Below, one piece after another: positions 17,451-25,318 of a DNA stretch of 64,000 nucleotides; position 1 is the stretch's first letter, and every line of letters begins with the position of its first letter. A program made the translations under genes and the position numbers. This stretch comes from a virus, in the IMG/VR virus record IMGVR_UViG_3300013104_000004, positions 1-64,000 of that record; one strand, 5' to 3'. The notes beneath the pieces are model-generated. The model did no database searches, was not told where the DNA came from, and worked only from the letters and a program-made list of their open reading frames with translations.

Positions 17451-19103
17451 TCAGAAGAACATATCGAGCACGGGGGCGCGCTTGGCGGGCTTCTCTAGGA
17501 GCTTCTCGATACCGTCGAGCTGCTTCGCCGCGATATACATGCGCGCGGCATCGAGCGTGTGGTCCGCGCCGCCGACGTAGCGCCGTACCGCGGACTCGCC
17601 AGGGTTGCGCGCCGAGCGCACGGTCTGGATGCCCTGGCCCTGCCATTGGCCCAGCAGCTCCGTGTCGTAGGGCAGCTCCAGCGTGCCGGCGTCGACGGCC
17701 TTGCGGAGCTCGTCGGTGGCGAAGTCGATCACCGAGCGCACGATGACCAGATCCTCGGGCTTCTCGCCCTCACGCAGTTCGCGGTCGTCGAACTCGACGG
17801 GCTTCTTCTCGGAGAAGCCGTAGCCGGCCAGGCGCGGGCCGACGTTCGGCAGGGTCTTCAGGATCTGGAAGAGCGGCAGGCCGTTGCCGGTCTTGTCCAT
17901 GCCGAACCGCCGTAGGCGGGTGCCATAGTGGTCGAAGACGTGGGCGATCGCGTCGACCTGGTGCTCGGCGGAGATGCGCACGAGGCTGATGCGGGTCAGG
18001 AGGCGGTGCAGGTCGGGCTGGCCGCGGCGCTGCACGACGCCGAAGACGAGGATCTCGGACGGGTCCGTGGTGTAGCCGACGTCCATGCCGGCCCAGTACG
18101 AGCTGTACTCGTCCCGGTCGAGGTGCCCCATCGGCAGCTGGATGATGTCGGCGATCGACCCACCCTCGCCCACCATCTTCTTGCGGTACTCGTCGGTGAT
18201 CTTGATCTGGGTGTAGACCTCGTCGTTGTACTCCGTGGCCCAGGCGTCCTGGTTGATCCGGACGCACGCCATGAGCCGCGCGAGCACGAAGACGGGGTTG
18301 TGGATGGATCCCGGCTCGCCGAAGATGTTCCGCACGTAGTCGGGCGCCTCCTCGGACCCGCCGTAGATGGCGATCTTCGAGCGGCGCTCGTTGTCGTTCC
18401 AGGTGGGCCGGTGCGCGGCGATGTAGCGGTGCACGTAGAACGGCAGGTCGGGGTTCTTGCCATGGGTGAGCTCGTAGTGGATGTCGCCGACGCCGTTGGA
18501 CACCCCGTGCGCGCGCCACATCGCGCCGTCGTCGGAGGCCTTGATCGTCTCGATGAGCTCCATGAAGCCCTTGCGCCCGTAGTCCTGCAGCTCGTCCTGC
18601 TCGATCACGATCGGGTGGGTGCCCTTGACCCCCTTGCCGGACAGCTGGGGCAGGCGCGCGAGGAGCTTGGCGCCGTTGACGAACGAGGCCTGGAACTGGG
18701 GCTGCTTCTTGATGCCGTTGTTCCGGGCGTTCTTGGCCGCGCCGGGCAGCATCTCGCGCAACAGCCGGTACTTCAGGAGGTTCTCCTCGACCTTGTCGGT
18801 GACGAGGGAGAGGTGGTTGAGCTCGGGCGCGGTGATGAGCATCTCGCGTCCGGGGTAGTTGAAGACGAAGGCGCAGGAGCGCAGGACGCTCGACACCGAC
18901 TTGCCCAGGCCGCGAGCCAGGGCGTCGACCTGGAACGCCTCCTCGCAGTGGTTGTACTCCCACTGGAAGTCCCAGAGCCGGTAGCGCCGGTCGGGGGAGC
19001 CCTCGTCGACGTACATGAACTCGGCGAGCTCCGACCCCGACGGGTCGGTGAGGATCGAGAGGAGGGCAGCCTCCTCCTCGGTCAGCGCTTCGAGTGCTGC
19101 CAC
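17451..19103 (-). CDS. Terminase large subunit
   Basis: 550 residues from GTG 19103, six bases after GGAGG. Walker A-like ARGLGKS at residues 63-69, Walker B-like PIVIEQDE near 150, and a C-terminal RNase H-type nuclease region beginning at AGMDVGYTTDPSEILV. The ATPase pumps DNA into the head and the nuclease cuts it. Followed by the portal module. Confidence 0.92.
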   Translation of the reverse strand: MAALEALTEEEAALLSILTDPSGSELAEFMYVDEGSPDRRYRLWDFQWEYNHCEEAFQVDALARGLGKSVSSVLRSCAFVFNYPGREMLITAPELNHLSLVTDKVEENLLKYRLLREMLPGAAKNARNNGIKKQPQFQASFVNGAKLLARLPQLSGKGVKGTHPIVIEQDELQDYGRKGFMELIETIKASDDGAMWRAHGVSNGVGDIHYELTHGKNPDLPFYVHRYIAAHRPTWNDNERRSKIAIYGGSEEAPDYVRNIFGEPGSIHNPVFVLARLMACVRINQDAWATEYNDEVYTQIKITDEYRKKMVGEGGSIADIIQLPMGHLDRDEYSSYWAGMDVGYTTDPSEILVFGVVQRRGQPDLHRLLTRISLVRISAEHQVDAIAHVFDHYGTRLRRFGMDKTGNGLPLFQILKTLPNVGPRLAGYGFSEKKPVEFDDRELREGEKPEDLVIVRSVIDFATDELRKAVDAGTLELPYDTELLGQWQGQGIQTVRSARNPGESAVRRYVGGADHTLDAARMYIAAKQLDGIEKLLEKPAKRAPVLDMFF

Positions 19104-19116
19104 GTCATGCCTCCAG

Positions 19117-19137
19117 GTGTTGCGAACTCCGCAACAC
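19117..19137. repeat. TGTTGCG palindrome, copy B
   Basis: GTGTTGCG mirrored as CGCAACAC around AACTC, in the gap just upstream of the terminase start. Same core as copies at 8924 and 29483. Could act as an operator or RNA hairpin. Confidence 0.6.
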
Positions 19138-19149
19138 GGAAGATCGACG

Positions 19150-19626
19150 TCACGGCTTCGCCCGGTTTGCCAGGGCCTTGTAGACGCTGATACCAGCCGC
19201 AGGGTTGGTAGCCAGCGCGCGGGTGACCTCCTCGGCCACGACGAGCTGGCGGTACTCCAGGAAGTGGCCGGGCGCGACCTTGGCGGCCGCGGCGATCCGC
19301 TCCAGCCGGAACCGGTCCAGGGGGAGCTCGCCGGCAATGAGGCGCGTCAACGTGGACGGGGACATCCCGGCCCGATCGGCGAGCGCGCGCATCGAGGGCT
19401 TCAGCAGTGGCTGGATCGCCTCGGCGAACGGCACCGTCGCGAACCGCGGCCACAGCAGGTCGTTGACCTCGTCGATGGTCCGCTCGCGCGCCGGCGCCTT
19501 CACGCGCTTGTCGCGGGGCGCGCTCTCGGCGTCGACGACCGCGAAGATCTCCTGGAGCACCGCGCCCAGGGCGCCGGGGACCTCGGCGAAGCGGCTCTGC
19601 CACTGGGACTGCGTCGGCGTGCTCAC
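19150..19626 (-). CDS. HTH protein, candidate small terminase
   Basis: 158 residues from GTG 19626, overlapping the previous stop (GTGTGA). An XRE-like helix-turn-helix occupies about residues 80-140 (ALADRAGMSPSTLTRLI, then LERIAAAAKVAPGHFLEYR). Location directly before the large terminase suggests a DNA-recognition role in packaging, but the fold is also that of a regulator. Confidence 0.72.
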   Translation of the reverse strand: MSTPTQSQWQSRFAEVPGALGAVLQEIFAVVDAESAPRDKRVKAPARERTIDEVNDLLWPRFATVPFAEAIQPLLKPSMRALADRAGMSPSTLTRLIAGELPLDRFRLERIAAAAKVAPGHFLEYRQLVVAEEVTRALATNPAAGISVYKALANRAKP

Positions 19627-20330
19627 ACGGTCTCCCCGGACCAGTACTTCTGCGTGCCAGAGCGCCATGCGTCGTCGATGGCGTCGAACTGGGGGATGGC
19701 CTCCGTGCGGATCCAGTCCACGATGTCAGCCTCTGTCTCGATGCCGACCTTTGTGCGCTCCACGGCGTTCGAGCGGTCGAACGTGCCGACGATGCTCTTC
19801 AGGCGGTTGAAGAGCACCAGGGCCTCGATGACCTGCTTGTTGCGGTGGACCCCGAACTCCTTGGCCCGGATCAGCAGGTTCTTGACGAAGTCCGCGGGGG
19901 AGTCCATCTGGGAGTCGCGCACCGCGCGCGTCATGCCCAGGTCGTTCTTGATCTGCGCGATGACCTTCGCCGCGTCGTTCTTGTTGCGGCGGTACTGCTC
20001 CTCGATGGCCGGCGCGAGGTCGTAGTCGTCGTAGCTCTTGCCCTTGCCCAGCTGGACCGTCCAGCGGTAGTCGAGCAGCTCCTGGAACAGGAGCCGGTCG
20101 AGGTCCGCCAGGTCCGTGGCCGCCGTGAACTTGTTCTCGGCGAGGTACTTCTTCTGCTGGTCCTGGTAGAACTTCCGCTCGTCGGCGGTTGCTACCTCAA
20201 AGCTGCCGCCCGAGGGCTGCTGGACCTTGAACACCTGCGCCCTGCCGCGCGTCGGCGGCGCAATCGGCTTCTCGGCGGCCGGCGCTACTGTCGCCACGGC
20301 CTTCCTGCGCCCACTTCCCGTACCACCCAT
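19623..20330 (-). CDS. Terminase-region protein, candidate small terminase
   Basis: 235 residues. Starts with MGGTGSGRRK, an opening seen in small terminase-like phage proteins, then a long helical body (FYQDQQKKYLAENKFTAATD; LLFQELLDYRWTVQLGKG). Sits two genes before large terminase. Either this or the 19150 gene is the likely small subunit. Confidence 0.65.
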   Translation of the reverse strand: MGGTGSGRRKAVATVAPAAEKPIAPPTRGRAQVFKVQQPSGGSFEVATADERKFYQDQQKKYLAENKFTAATDLADLDRLLFQELLDYRWTVQLGKGKSYDDYDLAPAIEEQYRRNKNDAAKVIAQIKNDLGMTRAVRDSQMDSPADFVKNLLIRAKEFGVHRNKQVIEALVLFNRLKSIVGTFDRSNAVERTKVGIETEADIVDWIRTEAIPQFDAIDDAWRSGTQKYWSGETV

Positions 20331-20370
20331 CTCGCGGACGGTAGCGGCTTCTCGGAAGTTGTCCAGCGGC

Positions 20371-21183
20371 TCACCCGAAGTAGTCGGAGAACTCCTTGCG
20401 ACCCCTGTTCAGCGCGCCCGTGGCGATGTTCACCCAGCTCGCGAGGTAGCGCGGGTCCTTGGCCTGGCTCAGCAGCCTGGTCACATGCCGGGCCTCCATG
20501 TCGACTGTCGGGACCGGCCACGCCTTCGTTCCGGCCGGCACGAGGTCGCGCGCGAACGCGATGCCGTCCGCGAGGGAGCGCAGCGAGTCCGCCCACAGGC
20601 CGAGCATCTGCTGGCGCGCGGCCTCCTCCATCTCGACGCCGAGCCCCCGGCGCCCATCGAAGAGGTTCGCCATGGCGATCGTGAAGAACGACACCATCCC
20701 CGGGGATGCCGGCGTGCACAGCGGCACGACGACGCCGCTCAGGCCCTTGGCGCGCATCACGACGGCGAGGACATCCCCCGCGCGCCCGTCGAACCCAGCC
20801 AGCGTCCCCGGCGAGAGCCACGGAAGCCCCTCGTGGCCCGACGGGGTCTCGCCCGCAGTTGGGACGTACAGCGCGCCGTCAGGCAGCGGCATGTCGAACT
20901 CTCCGCCCCTGCTCGGCGTCACGACGAAGCGCAGATCGTGCCTGGCGAACTCCGACAGGTCCCGCGTCGCGAGTCGGCCGGCCTCGGCCGCGGTCTTCAC
21001 CGAGAGCACCTGGCGCGCAGCGGCCACCGGTGCCGCCCGCCTCGGCACCACGGTCGGCGGCGTCCAGGCCTGCGGCCCATTGATCGCCTGGTTCAGGAAT
21101 GACCGGATGTTGTGCCGCGTCTCGGCCGCCGGCGGCACGACGCGGTTACGAGGGGGATGGACCATGTCGCACAGCATCGCCAC
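20371..21183 (-). CDS. Unknown 270-aa protein
   Basis: Starts at ATG 21183 without a strong Shine-Dalgarno. The central part is hydrophobic-patterned and globular (LAGFDGRAGDVLAVVMRAKG), and the C-terminal half is helical (MEEAARQQMLGLWADSLRS). No domain recognised. It is at the head of the packaging operon, just downstream of a dispersed repeat copy (21221-21240). Confidence 0.6.
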   Translation of the reverse strand: MAMLCDMVHPPRNRVVPPAAETRHNIRSFLNQAINGPQAWTPPTVVPRRAAPVAAARQVLSVKTAAEAGRLATRDLSEFARHDLRFVVTPSRGGEFDMPLPDGALYVPTAGETPSGHEGLPWLSPGTLAGFDGRAGDVLAVVMRAKGLSGVVVPLCTPASPGMVSFFTIAMANLFDGRRGLGVEMEEAARQQMLGLWADSLRSLADGIAFARDLVPAGTKAWPVPTVDMEARHVTRLLSQAKDPRYLASWVNIATGALNRGRKEFSDYFG

Positions 21184-21220
21184 CCGCGGGCCTGGACTCC
21201 AAGCCCTGGCCGAGATGCCG

Positions 21221-21240
21221 CCGTCAGCACGTGCTTACGG
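21221..21240. repeat. Dispersed repeat copy 3 (CAGCACGTGCTTACGG)
   Basis: It carries the palindromic core AGCACGTGCT of the family and overlaps the stop of the 21235 gene, 38 bp upstream of the 21183 start. Confidence 0.45.
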
Positions 21241-21903
21241 CGCGCGAGCCGGCACCCGGGACTCGGCGAGCAGCTGGAGGAACGGCGCAACCAGCGCGCG
21301 CCACGCCAGGGGTGCCGCGGCCTCATCCCGCTCCACAGGCTCCACGGCGCGGCCCAGAGCCTCGCGCAGCGCCTTCAGCACCACCGGGGACGCCTGGACC
21401 AGGCCACGACGCTTCCTGGCCGAGTACAGGCGCATGCGCTGCACATGGTTCCGCAGCCGCCGCGCGCCCCACTCCTCCTTGCAGGCCGCGCCGGCCTCGG
21501 CGCCGCACCGCGGGCACCCCACCGACCAGAACACCCGCCGGCGCAGCTCCGTCACGCGCGAGAGCACACGCACCGGCAGCACGCGGGTCTTCGGCGACTT
21601 CGGCGGCACGTACTCCGCGATGCACTGCCAGTGGCCGTACGTGTTCAGGCCCACCGGGCGGATCTGCTCGCCGCGCTCGATCTTCTCGTCGCACAGCGCA
21701 CACCAGCTCTGGCGGCGCGCCACGAACGCACGCCCCGGGCGACTGGGCGAGAAGCCCTCAAATCGCCCATCCGAGATGGTCTGCACCACTGTCCTAACCG
21801 GGGAGCCACCTCTACCATGGAGATGGCTTCGTCCCACACCTGATCCGAAGTCCACAGCCCCGGTCGTTGGCGCGACGCGGGGCTTCTTCTTGCCCTGCTG
21901 CAC
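21235..21903 (-). CDS. Zinc-finger protein
   Basis: 222 residues, GTG start. Two metal-binding clusters are visible: CALCDEKIERGEQ followed by HWQC, and CPRCGAEAGAACK. The second resembles the short zinc ribbon found in many actinophage proteins. The C-terminal third is Arg/Ala-rich and helical. Probably binds nucleic acid. It is the first minus-strand gene left of a divergent promoter region. Confidence 0.7.
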   Translation of the reverse strand: MQQGKKKPRVAPTTGAVDFGSGVGRSHLHGRGGSPVRTVVQTISDGRFEGFSPSRPGRAFVARRQSWCALCDEKIERGEQIRPVGLNTYGHWQCIAEYVPPKSPKTRVLPVRVLSRVTELRRRVFWSVGCPRCGAEAGAACKEEWGARRLRNHVQRMRLYSARKRRGLVQASPVVLKALREALGRAVEPVERDEAAAPLAWRALVAPFLQLLAESRVPARAP

Positions 21904-21962
21904 TCACCCCGCGCGCTCGCGCACGCGCTATGAGTAGTAGTTCATCTACGGGGGAGTCAGTC

Positions 21963-21990
21963 TTGACTCGCTTTCAGCCTGTTCTAGCAA
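21963..21990 (+). promoter_or_regulatory. Candidate promoter with overlapping operator
   Basis: TTGACT, 16-bp spacer, TAGCAA. The perfect inverted repeat TGTTCT-AGCA-AGAACA (21980-21995) covers the -10, and GAGTCA-GTCT-TGACTC covers the -35. A repressor bound there would block transcription of the 22232-25313 operon. Confidence 0.5.
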
Positions 21991-22087
21991 GAACATTCGA
22001 GGACCCCGTGTGTCGGAGGATTGCACGCGTTCAGACGCTTCGCCAGCGCCGCACCGAAACTCGTCCGAGATTCGCCAGAACAGCGCC

Positions 22088-22138
22088 CTGAGCACCCGCC
22101 CACAGCGGCACAACCGCTCAGCACCTGCCACACGCGGC
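22088..22138 (+). repeat. Dispersed repeat copies 4 and 5 in tandem
   Basis: CTGAGCACCCGCCCACAGCGGC is followed seven bases later by CTCAGCACCTGCCACACGCGGC. They lie about 95 bp upstream of the first gene of the plus-strand operon. Confidence 0.6.
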
Positions 22139-22231
22139 AAGGGCCCTCCTGGCTGGATTCGAGGCCACCGGGAGAGCCAGCATCTTCACCGGAGGCGCCC
22201 CACCACGGCGCCATTGACCGTGAGGAGCAGC

Positions 22232-22528
22232 ATGAGCATCGAGCAGCACGTCCACATCAACCTGGACCTCGGCGACGCCGTCGTCGCAGGCGGCCAAGCC
22301 CTGTACGAGGCCCAGGTCCGCCCCTACGTCGAGGACAGCCCCACCTGGGACGAGATCCCGACCGACCACAAGCACACCTACTGCGAGCGGGCGCTCCCCA
22401 TCATCGAGGCCGCAGGCAGCCAGCTCATCGGTGGCATCATCCGCGGGCTCGCCGGCTGGCTGACCGAGCTCGGCGACATGACCGCGGCGGAGGCGGCCCA
22501 GCTCCTGCGACTGGAGGAGGTGGCCTGA
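22232..22528 (+). CDS. Unknown 98-aa acidic protein
   Basis: ATG preceded by GAGGAG. It opens with a beta-like MSIEQHVHINLDLGD and has a hydrophobic middle (SQLIGGIIRGLAGWL) that could be an amphipathic or membrane-touching helix. First gene of ten overlapping plus-strand genes. No family recognised. Confidence 0.65.
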   Translation: MSIEQHVHINLDLGDAVVAGGQALYEAQVRPYVEDSPTWDEIPTDHKHTYCERALPIIEAAGSQLIGGIIRGLAGWLTELGDMTAAEAAQLLRLEEVA

Positions 22529-22761
22529 TGGCGATCCAGCTCATCACGAAGGTGAAGGTCCGCCGCTACACCTGCGACGCGTGCGGGAAGGTCGAGAACG
22601 TCCTCGTCGAGCCTGGCGTCACGGAGGAGGAGAACAGTGGCTTCAGCGGCCACACGAAGCAGACCGGCCTGGGGGTGGCCGGCGCCGTTGCCAGCGACTG
22701 GTGGGCGTGCTCCGCGAAGTGCATCGGCAAGGCCGTCGAGAACGCGCTGGTGGCTTCGTGA
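22528..22761 (+). CDS. Small zinc-ribbon protein
   Basis: 77 residues, start overlapping the previous stop as TGATG. A CDACGKVE knuckle near residue 15 and a WWACSAKC knuckle near residue 60 make a four-Cys zinc site. Function unknown. Confidence 0.65.
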   Translation: MAIQLITKVKVRRYTCDACGKVENVLVEPGVTEEENSGFSGHTKQTGLGVAGAVASDWWACSAKCIGKAVENALVAS

Positions 22762-23216
22762 CCACTGGAACCGGCGTCGGGACCGCGACGCGCCACGACG
22801 TGAAGGCCGCGAGTGTCGTCGGCGAGGTGCTCTTCACGCTCCGCAACGAGGCTGGCCGGCTGGCGGAGGCCCTGCGCCCTCACGTCGAGGCGGCCCAGCA
22901 GTACCTCGACCATCTGGAAGAGCTCGCGGCAGTCGCGGAAGGCGCCGCCGAGCTCTTCGACGCATCCGCCTACAGCGACCGAGAGTTCGGGCAGGCGTTC
23001 GTCCCAGCGGAGTCAGGGCTGATCCGGCCGGACAGGCCGAACGGTGGCCGCAGACCCGAGGCGGAAGTCGTTGACGAGGTCGAGCGCGCGCGCGAGGCCG
23101 GCCGGCGTGCGATCAAGGTGCATGAGGCGATCCCGTACAACCACAAGCTGACGGACAACGAGATCCGCGAGCACGTCGGCCGCGCTGCACTGGGGATCGA
23201 GGCCACCGATGCCTGA
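22758..23216 (+). CDS. Unknown 152-aa helical protein
   Basis: GTG start overlapping the previous stop. The middle is a long helical segment (LRNEAGRLAEALRPHVEAAQ) likely to form a coiled coil. No recognised domain. Coupled to both neighbours. Confidence 0.62.
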   Translation: MTTGTGVGTATRHDVKAASVVGEVLFTLRNEAGRLAEALRPHVEAAQQYLDHLEELAAVAEGAAELFDASAYSDREFGQAFVPAESGLIRPDRPNGGRRPEAEVVDEVERAREAGRRAIKVHEAIPYNHKLTDNEIREHVGRAALGIEATDA

Positions 23217-23373
23217 CGTCGACGAGACCCACGCCACGGTCACGCGCTACATGCAACCCTGGCGCGAGTGGCGCTCGGAGTGCCCCTGCGGGTGGACCGG
23301 CTCGTACGTGGCCACCGAGTCCGCCGCGCGCGCAGAGGCGGTCGAGCACGTCCGCACAGAGGCCGGCGCCTGA
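23209..23373 (+). CDS. Small Cys-containing protein, 54 aa
   Basis: ATG overlaps the previous stop by eight bases. Carries a CPCGWTGSYVATE motif, a half zinc-ribbon common in short actinophage proteins. Third codon positions are nearly all G/C. Confidence 0.6.
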   Translation: MPDVDETHATVTRYMQPWREWRSECPCGWTGSYVATESAARAEAVEHVRTEAGA

Positions 23374-23567
23374 TGGGCAGCTCGCGGCACTACACGCTGA
23401 AGAAGATGCTCCTGACCGACGGCCAGGCCCGCGTCCTCGTTGAAGCCCTGAAGCAGTTCGAGGAGCGCGAGATGGACCACGGCAGCCCCGAAGAGGGCGA
23501 CGTCGCGCTCACGCTGCGGCGCAAGATCAAGCAGCACCTCGCCACGTTCCAGTGGGTGGAGGCGTGA
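23373..23567 (+). CDS. Unknown 64-aa protein
   Basis: ATG overlaps the previous stop (TGATG). Helical and charged (GQARVLVEALKQFEEREMDHG). No family recognised. Confidence 0.6.
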   Translation: MGSSRHYTLKKMLLTDGQARVLVEALKQFEEREMDHGSPEEGDVALTLRRKIKQHLATFQWVEA

Positions 23568-23824
23568 GCGTCCGCGCCGGTCGCCAGCTGCGCGAGGCGA
23601 TCCGAGTCGAGCGAGAGCTCGCGGCGGATGACGACGGGACGGGCCTCGGCCTCTGCCCCTACCTCCGCGGCGTCGGCGAGAAGACCTGCCAGTCGGGCTG
23701 CTGGGAAGAGCCGCGGTGCCAGACCGACATGCCCGTCCTCGGGTGGCCCAAGCCGTGGGTCATCGGGGACAAGCGGCGCCGGACACACCGGCGCCGGCAC
23801 ACGAACGGAGGGTGGAGATGGTGA
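23564..23824 (+). CDS. Small Cys-rich protein, 86 aa
   Basis: GTG start in a four-base overlap. Five Cys residues in the middle (CPYLRG, CQSGCWEEPRC) may bind metal. The C-terminus is very basic (KRRRTHRRRH), suggesting nucleic acid contact. Confidence 0.6.
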   Translation: MSVRAGRQLREAIRVERELAADDDGTGLGLCPYLRGVGEKTCQSGCWEEPRCQTDMPVLGWPKPWVIGDKRRRTHRRRHTNGGWRW

Positions 23825-24150
23825 CCGAGCTTTCGACGGAGGCGCCGAGCACGCTTGATGCGGCGCTCGCGTACGCCCGGCGCTACTGGCAGTTCGGGCA
23901 GGAGCCCGAGACCCAGGCGGCGCTGACGGTGCTGCTCCAGCACATCGAGCGCGAGCAGAGTGCCGCGGACGAGTGGGGCGTCATGTGGCAGACGTGGGCC
24001 ACCGCCGACGGCAGCCCCCATGACATTTGCCGCTCGCGCGAGATCGCCGAGCATGTAGCAGCGGCCGATCGGCACGCCACGGGCATCCCGGGCGTCGTCA
24101 TGCACCGCACGGTCACCCGCTGGCGCCCCGCGGCGAAGGAGGGGCGATGA
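23818..24150 (+). CDS. Unknown 110-aa protein
   Basis: ATG after GGAGGGTGG. Mostly helical, with a Trp-rich centre (EWGVMWQTWATADGS). No family recognised. Overlaps both neighbours. Confidence 0.6.
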   Translation: MVTELSTEAPSTLDAALAYARRYWQFGQEPETQAALTVLLQHIEREQSAADEWGVMWQTWATADGSPHDICRSREIAEHVAAADRHATGIPGVVMHRTVTRWRPAAKEGR

Positions 24151-24323
24151 GCAAGACCGCGAACATCAAGGTGCGCCTCACCGCCCACCAGTACGGCGTC
24201 CTGCTCGCCTCGCTCGGAGAGCAGGAGCACGCGGACTCGCCGCAGATCGCCGCGACCGCACGCGCGCTCGTCGACAAGATCGTGGCGGGCACGAAGTGGG
24301 CGCCAATGAGGAAGACCGACTGA
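24147..24323 (+). CDS. Unknown 58-aa protein
   Basis: ATG overlaps the previous stop and follows AAGGAGGGG. A beta strand then helices (KVRLTAHQYGVLLASLGEQE). No family recognised. Confidence 0.58.
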   Translation: MSKTANIKVRLTAHQYGVLLASLGEQEHADSPQIAATARALVDKIVAGTKWAPMRKTD

Positions 24324-24514
24324 TGGCCAAGAAGCCCGAGCTCCCACCCGCCGACGAGGCCGCATACCTGCGCTGGCTCGCCGACGACCTCCAGGACAAC
24401 GGCACCGGGAACCTCACCTGGCGGCTCGTCACCGCGTCGGTGCTCACCGCACGTGCCGACAAGCTCGCGCCGGCCAATCGTGCGCGCCCGAAGGGGAACG
24501 CACGTGAGGGGTAA
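24323..24514 (+). CDS. Unknown 63-aa protein
   Basis: ATG overlaps the previous stop (TGATG). Acidic helical start (ADEAAYLRWLADDLQDNG), basic end. No family recognised. Confidence 0.58.
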   Translation: MAKKPELPPADEAAYLRWLADDLQDNGTGNLTWRLVTASVLTARADKLAPANRARPKGNAREG

Positions 24515-25313
24515 GGCCGGCTCCGTCGCGCCGCACGGGACCAACGCGCGGGCGAAGCGAGGCTGCCTATGCGCCCCGTGCGTAGCCGCGCGCTTGCGGT
24601 ACGAGAAGACAGTCCGGCTGGAGCGCGCTCAGGGGCGGTCCCGCAAGGTGCCCGCCGCCGATGCCCGGCGGGCAATGTGTGAGGCGATGGAGGCCAACCA
24701 CCTGCGTCTGGTGGACATCGCGCGGGCGTCCGGTGTCAGCACCATGGCGCTGCGGGCGCTCGATAAGGGCGACGTGCAGTGGGTCCAGCGCGACACCTAC
24801 GAGCGGCTCCGGAAGCTCCCGAAGCTCACCGTCGACGACAGCCGGCACGTGCCGATGGCCGCGACGGCCATCCGGGTGCACGCGCTCCAGGCCGAGGGCT
24901 GGGGGCTGCGCGACCTTGCGCGCGAAGGGATGTACGCGAACATCCTCCAGGGCAACCCGCCCGAGATCCGCCTGGGCCGCGCGCGCACCGTCATCGAGCT
25001 CGTGCAGCGCCTGGGCGCCGGCCCGAGCGTGAAGGGGGCTACGGCGGCGCGCACCAAGGGCTGGCCGCCACGGGAGGCCTACGACCGTGATCTCCTGCTC
25101 GACCCGCTCTGGGATGGCGTCGGCGGGCTGCTGGACGAGCAGGACGAGGCCACCGGCGACGAGATCGAGCACGAGTTCCTCCACCTCGTGCGAACGGGCA
25201 CCGGCCCCTATGAGGCCGGCGCCCGTGTCGGACGATCGAAGGAGTGGGTGCGGAGCAAGGTCACGAAGCGCCACCCGTGGGTCAAGGAGCTCCTGCCCGG
25301 CCGCTGGGACTAG
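24504..25313 (+). CDS. HTH DNA-binding protein with N-terminal Cys motif
   Basis: 269 residues, GTG start after AAGGGGAACG. The N-terminus has HGTNARAKRGCLCAPC, a short His/Cys motif frequent in actinophage regulators. An HTH follows (LVDIARASGVSTMALRALDKG), and more helical repeats lie further on, including GRSKEWVRSKVTKRHPW near the end. It closes the plus-strand operon and could be its regulator or the lysogeny repressor; neither is proven. Confidence 0.7.
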   Translation: MRGKAGSVAPHGTNARAKRGCLCAPCVAARLRYEKTVRLERAQGRSRKVPAADARRAMCEAMEANHLRLVDIARASGVSTMALRALDKGDVQWVQRDTYERLRKLPKLTVDDSRHVPMAATAIRVHALQAEGWGLRDLAREGMYANILQGNPPEIRLGRARTVIELVQRLGAGPSVKGATAARTKGWPPREAYDRDLLLDPLWDGVGGLLDEQDEATGDEIEHEFLHLVRTGTGPYEAGARVGRSKEWVRSKVTKRHPWVKELLPGRWD

Positions 25314-25318
25314 GCCGC

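Larger units (their letters stand above)
21904..22231. other. Divergent control region
   Basis: No gene is supported here. It separates the minus-strand packaging operon from the plus-strand operon at 22232. It contains a candidate plus-strand promoter with overlapping inverted repeats (21956-21995) and two tandem copies of the dispersed repeat (22088-22138). Confidence 0.6.
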
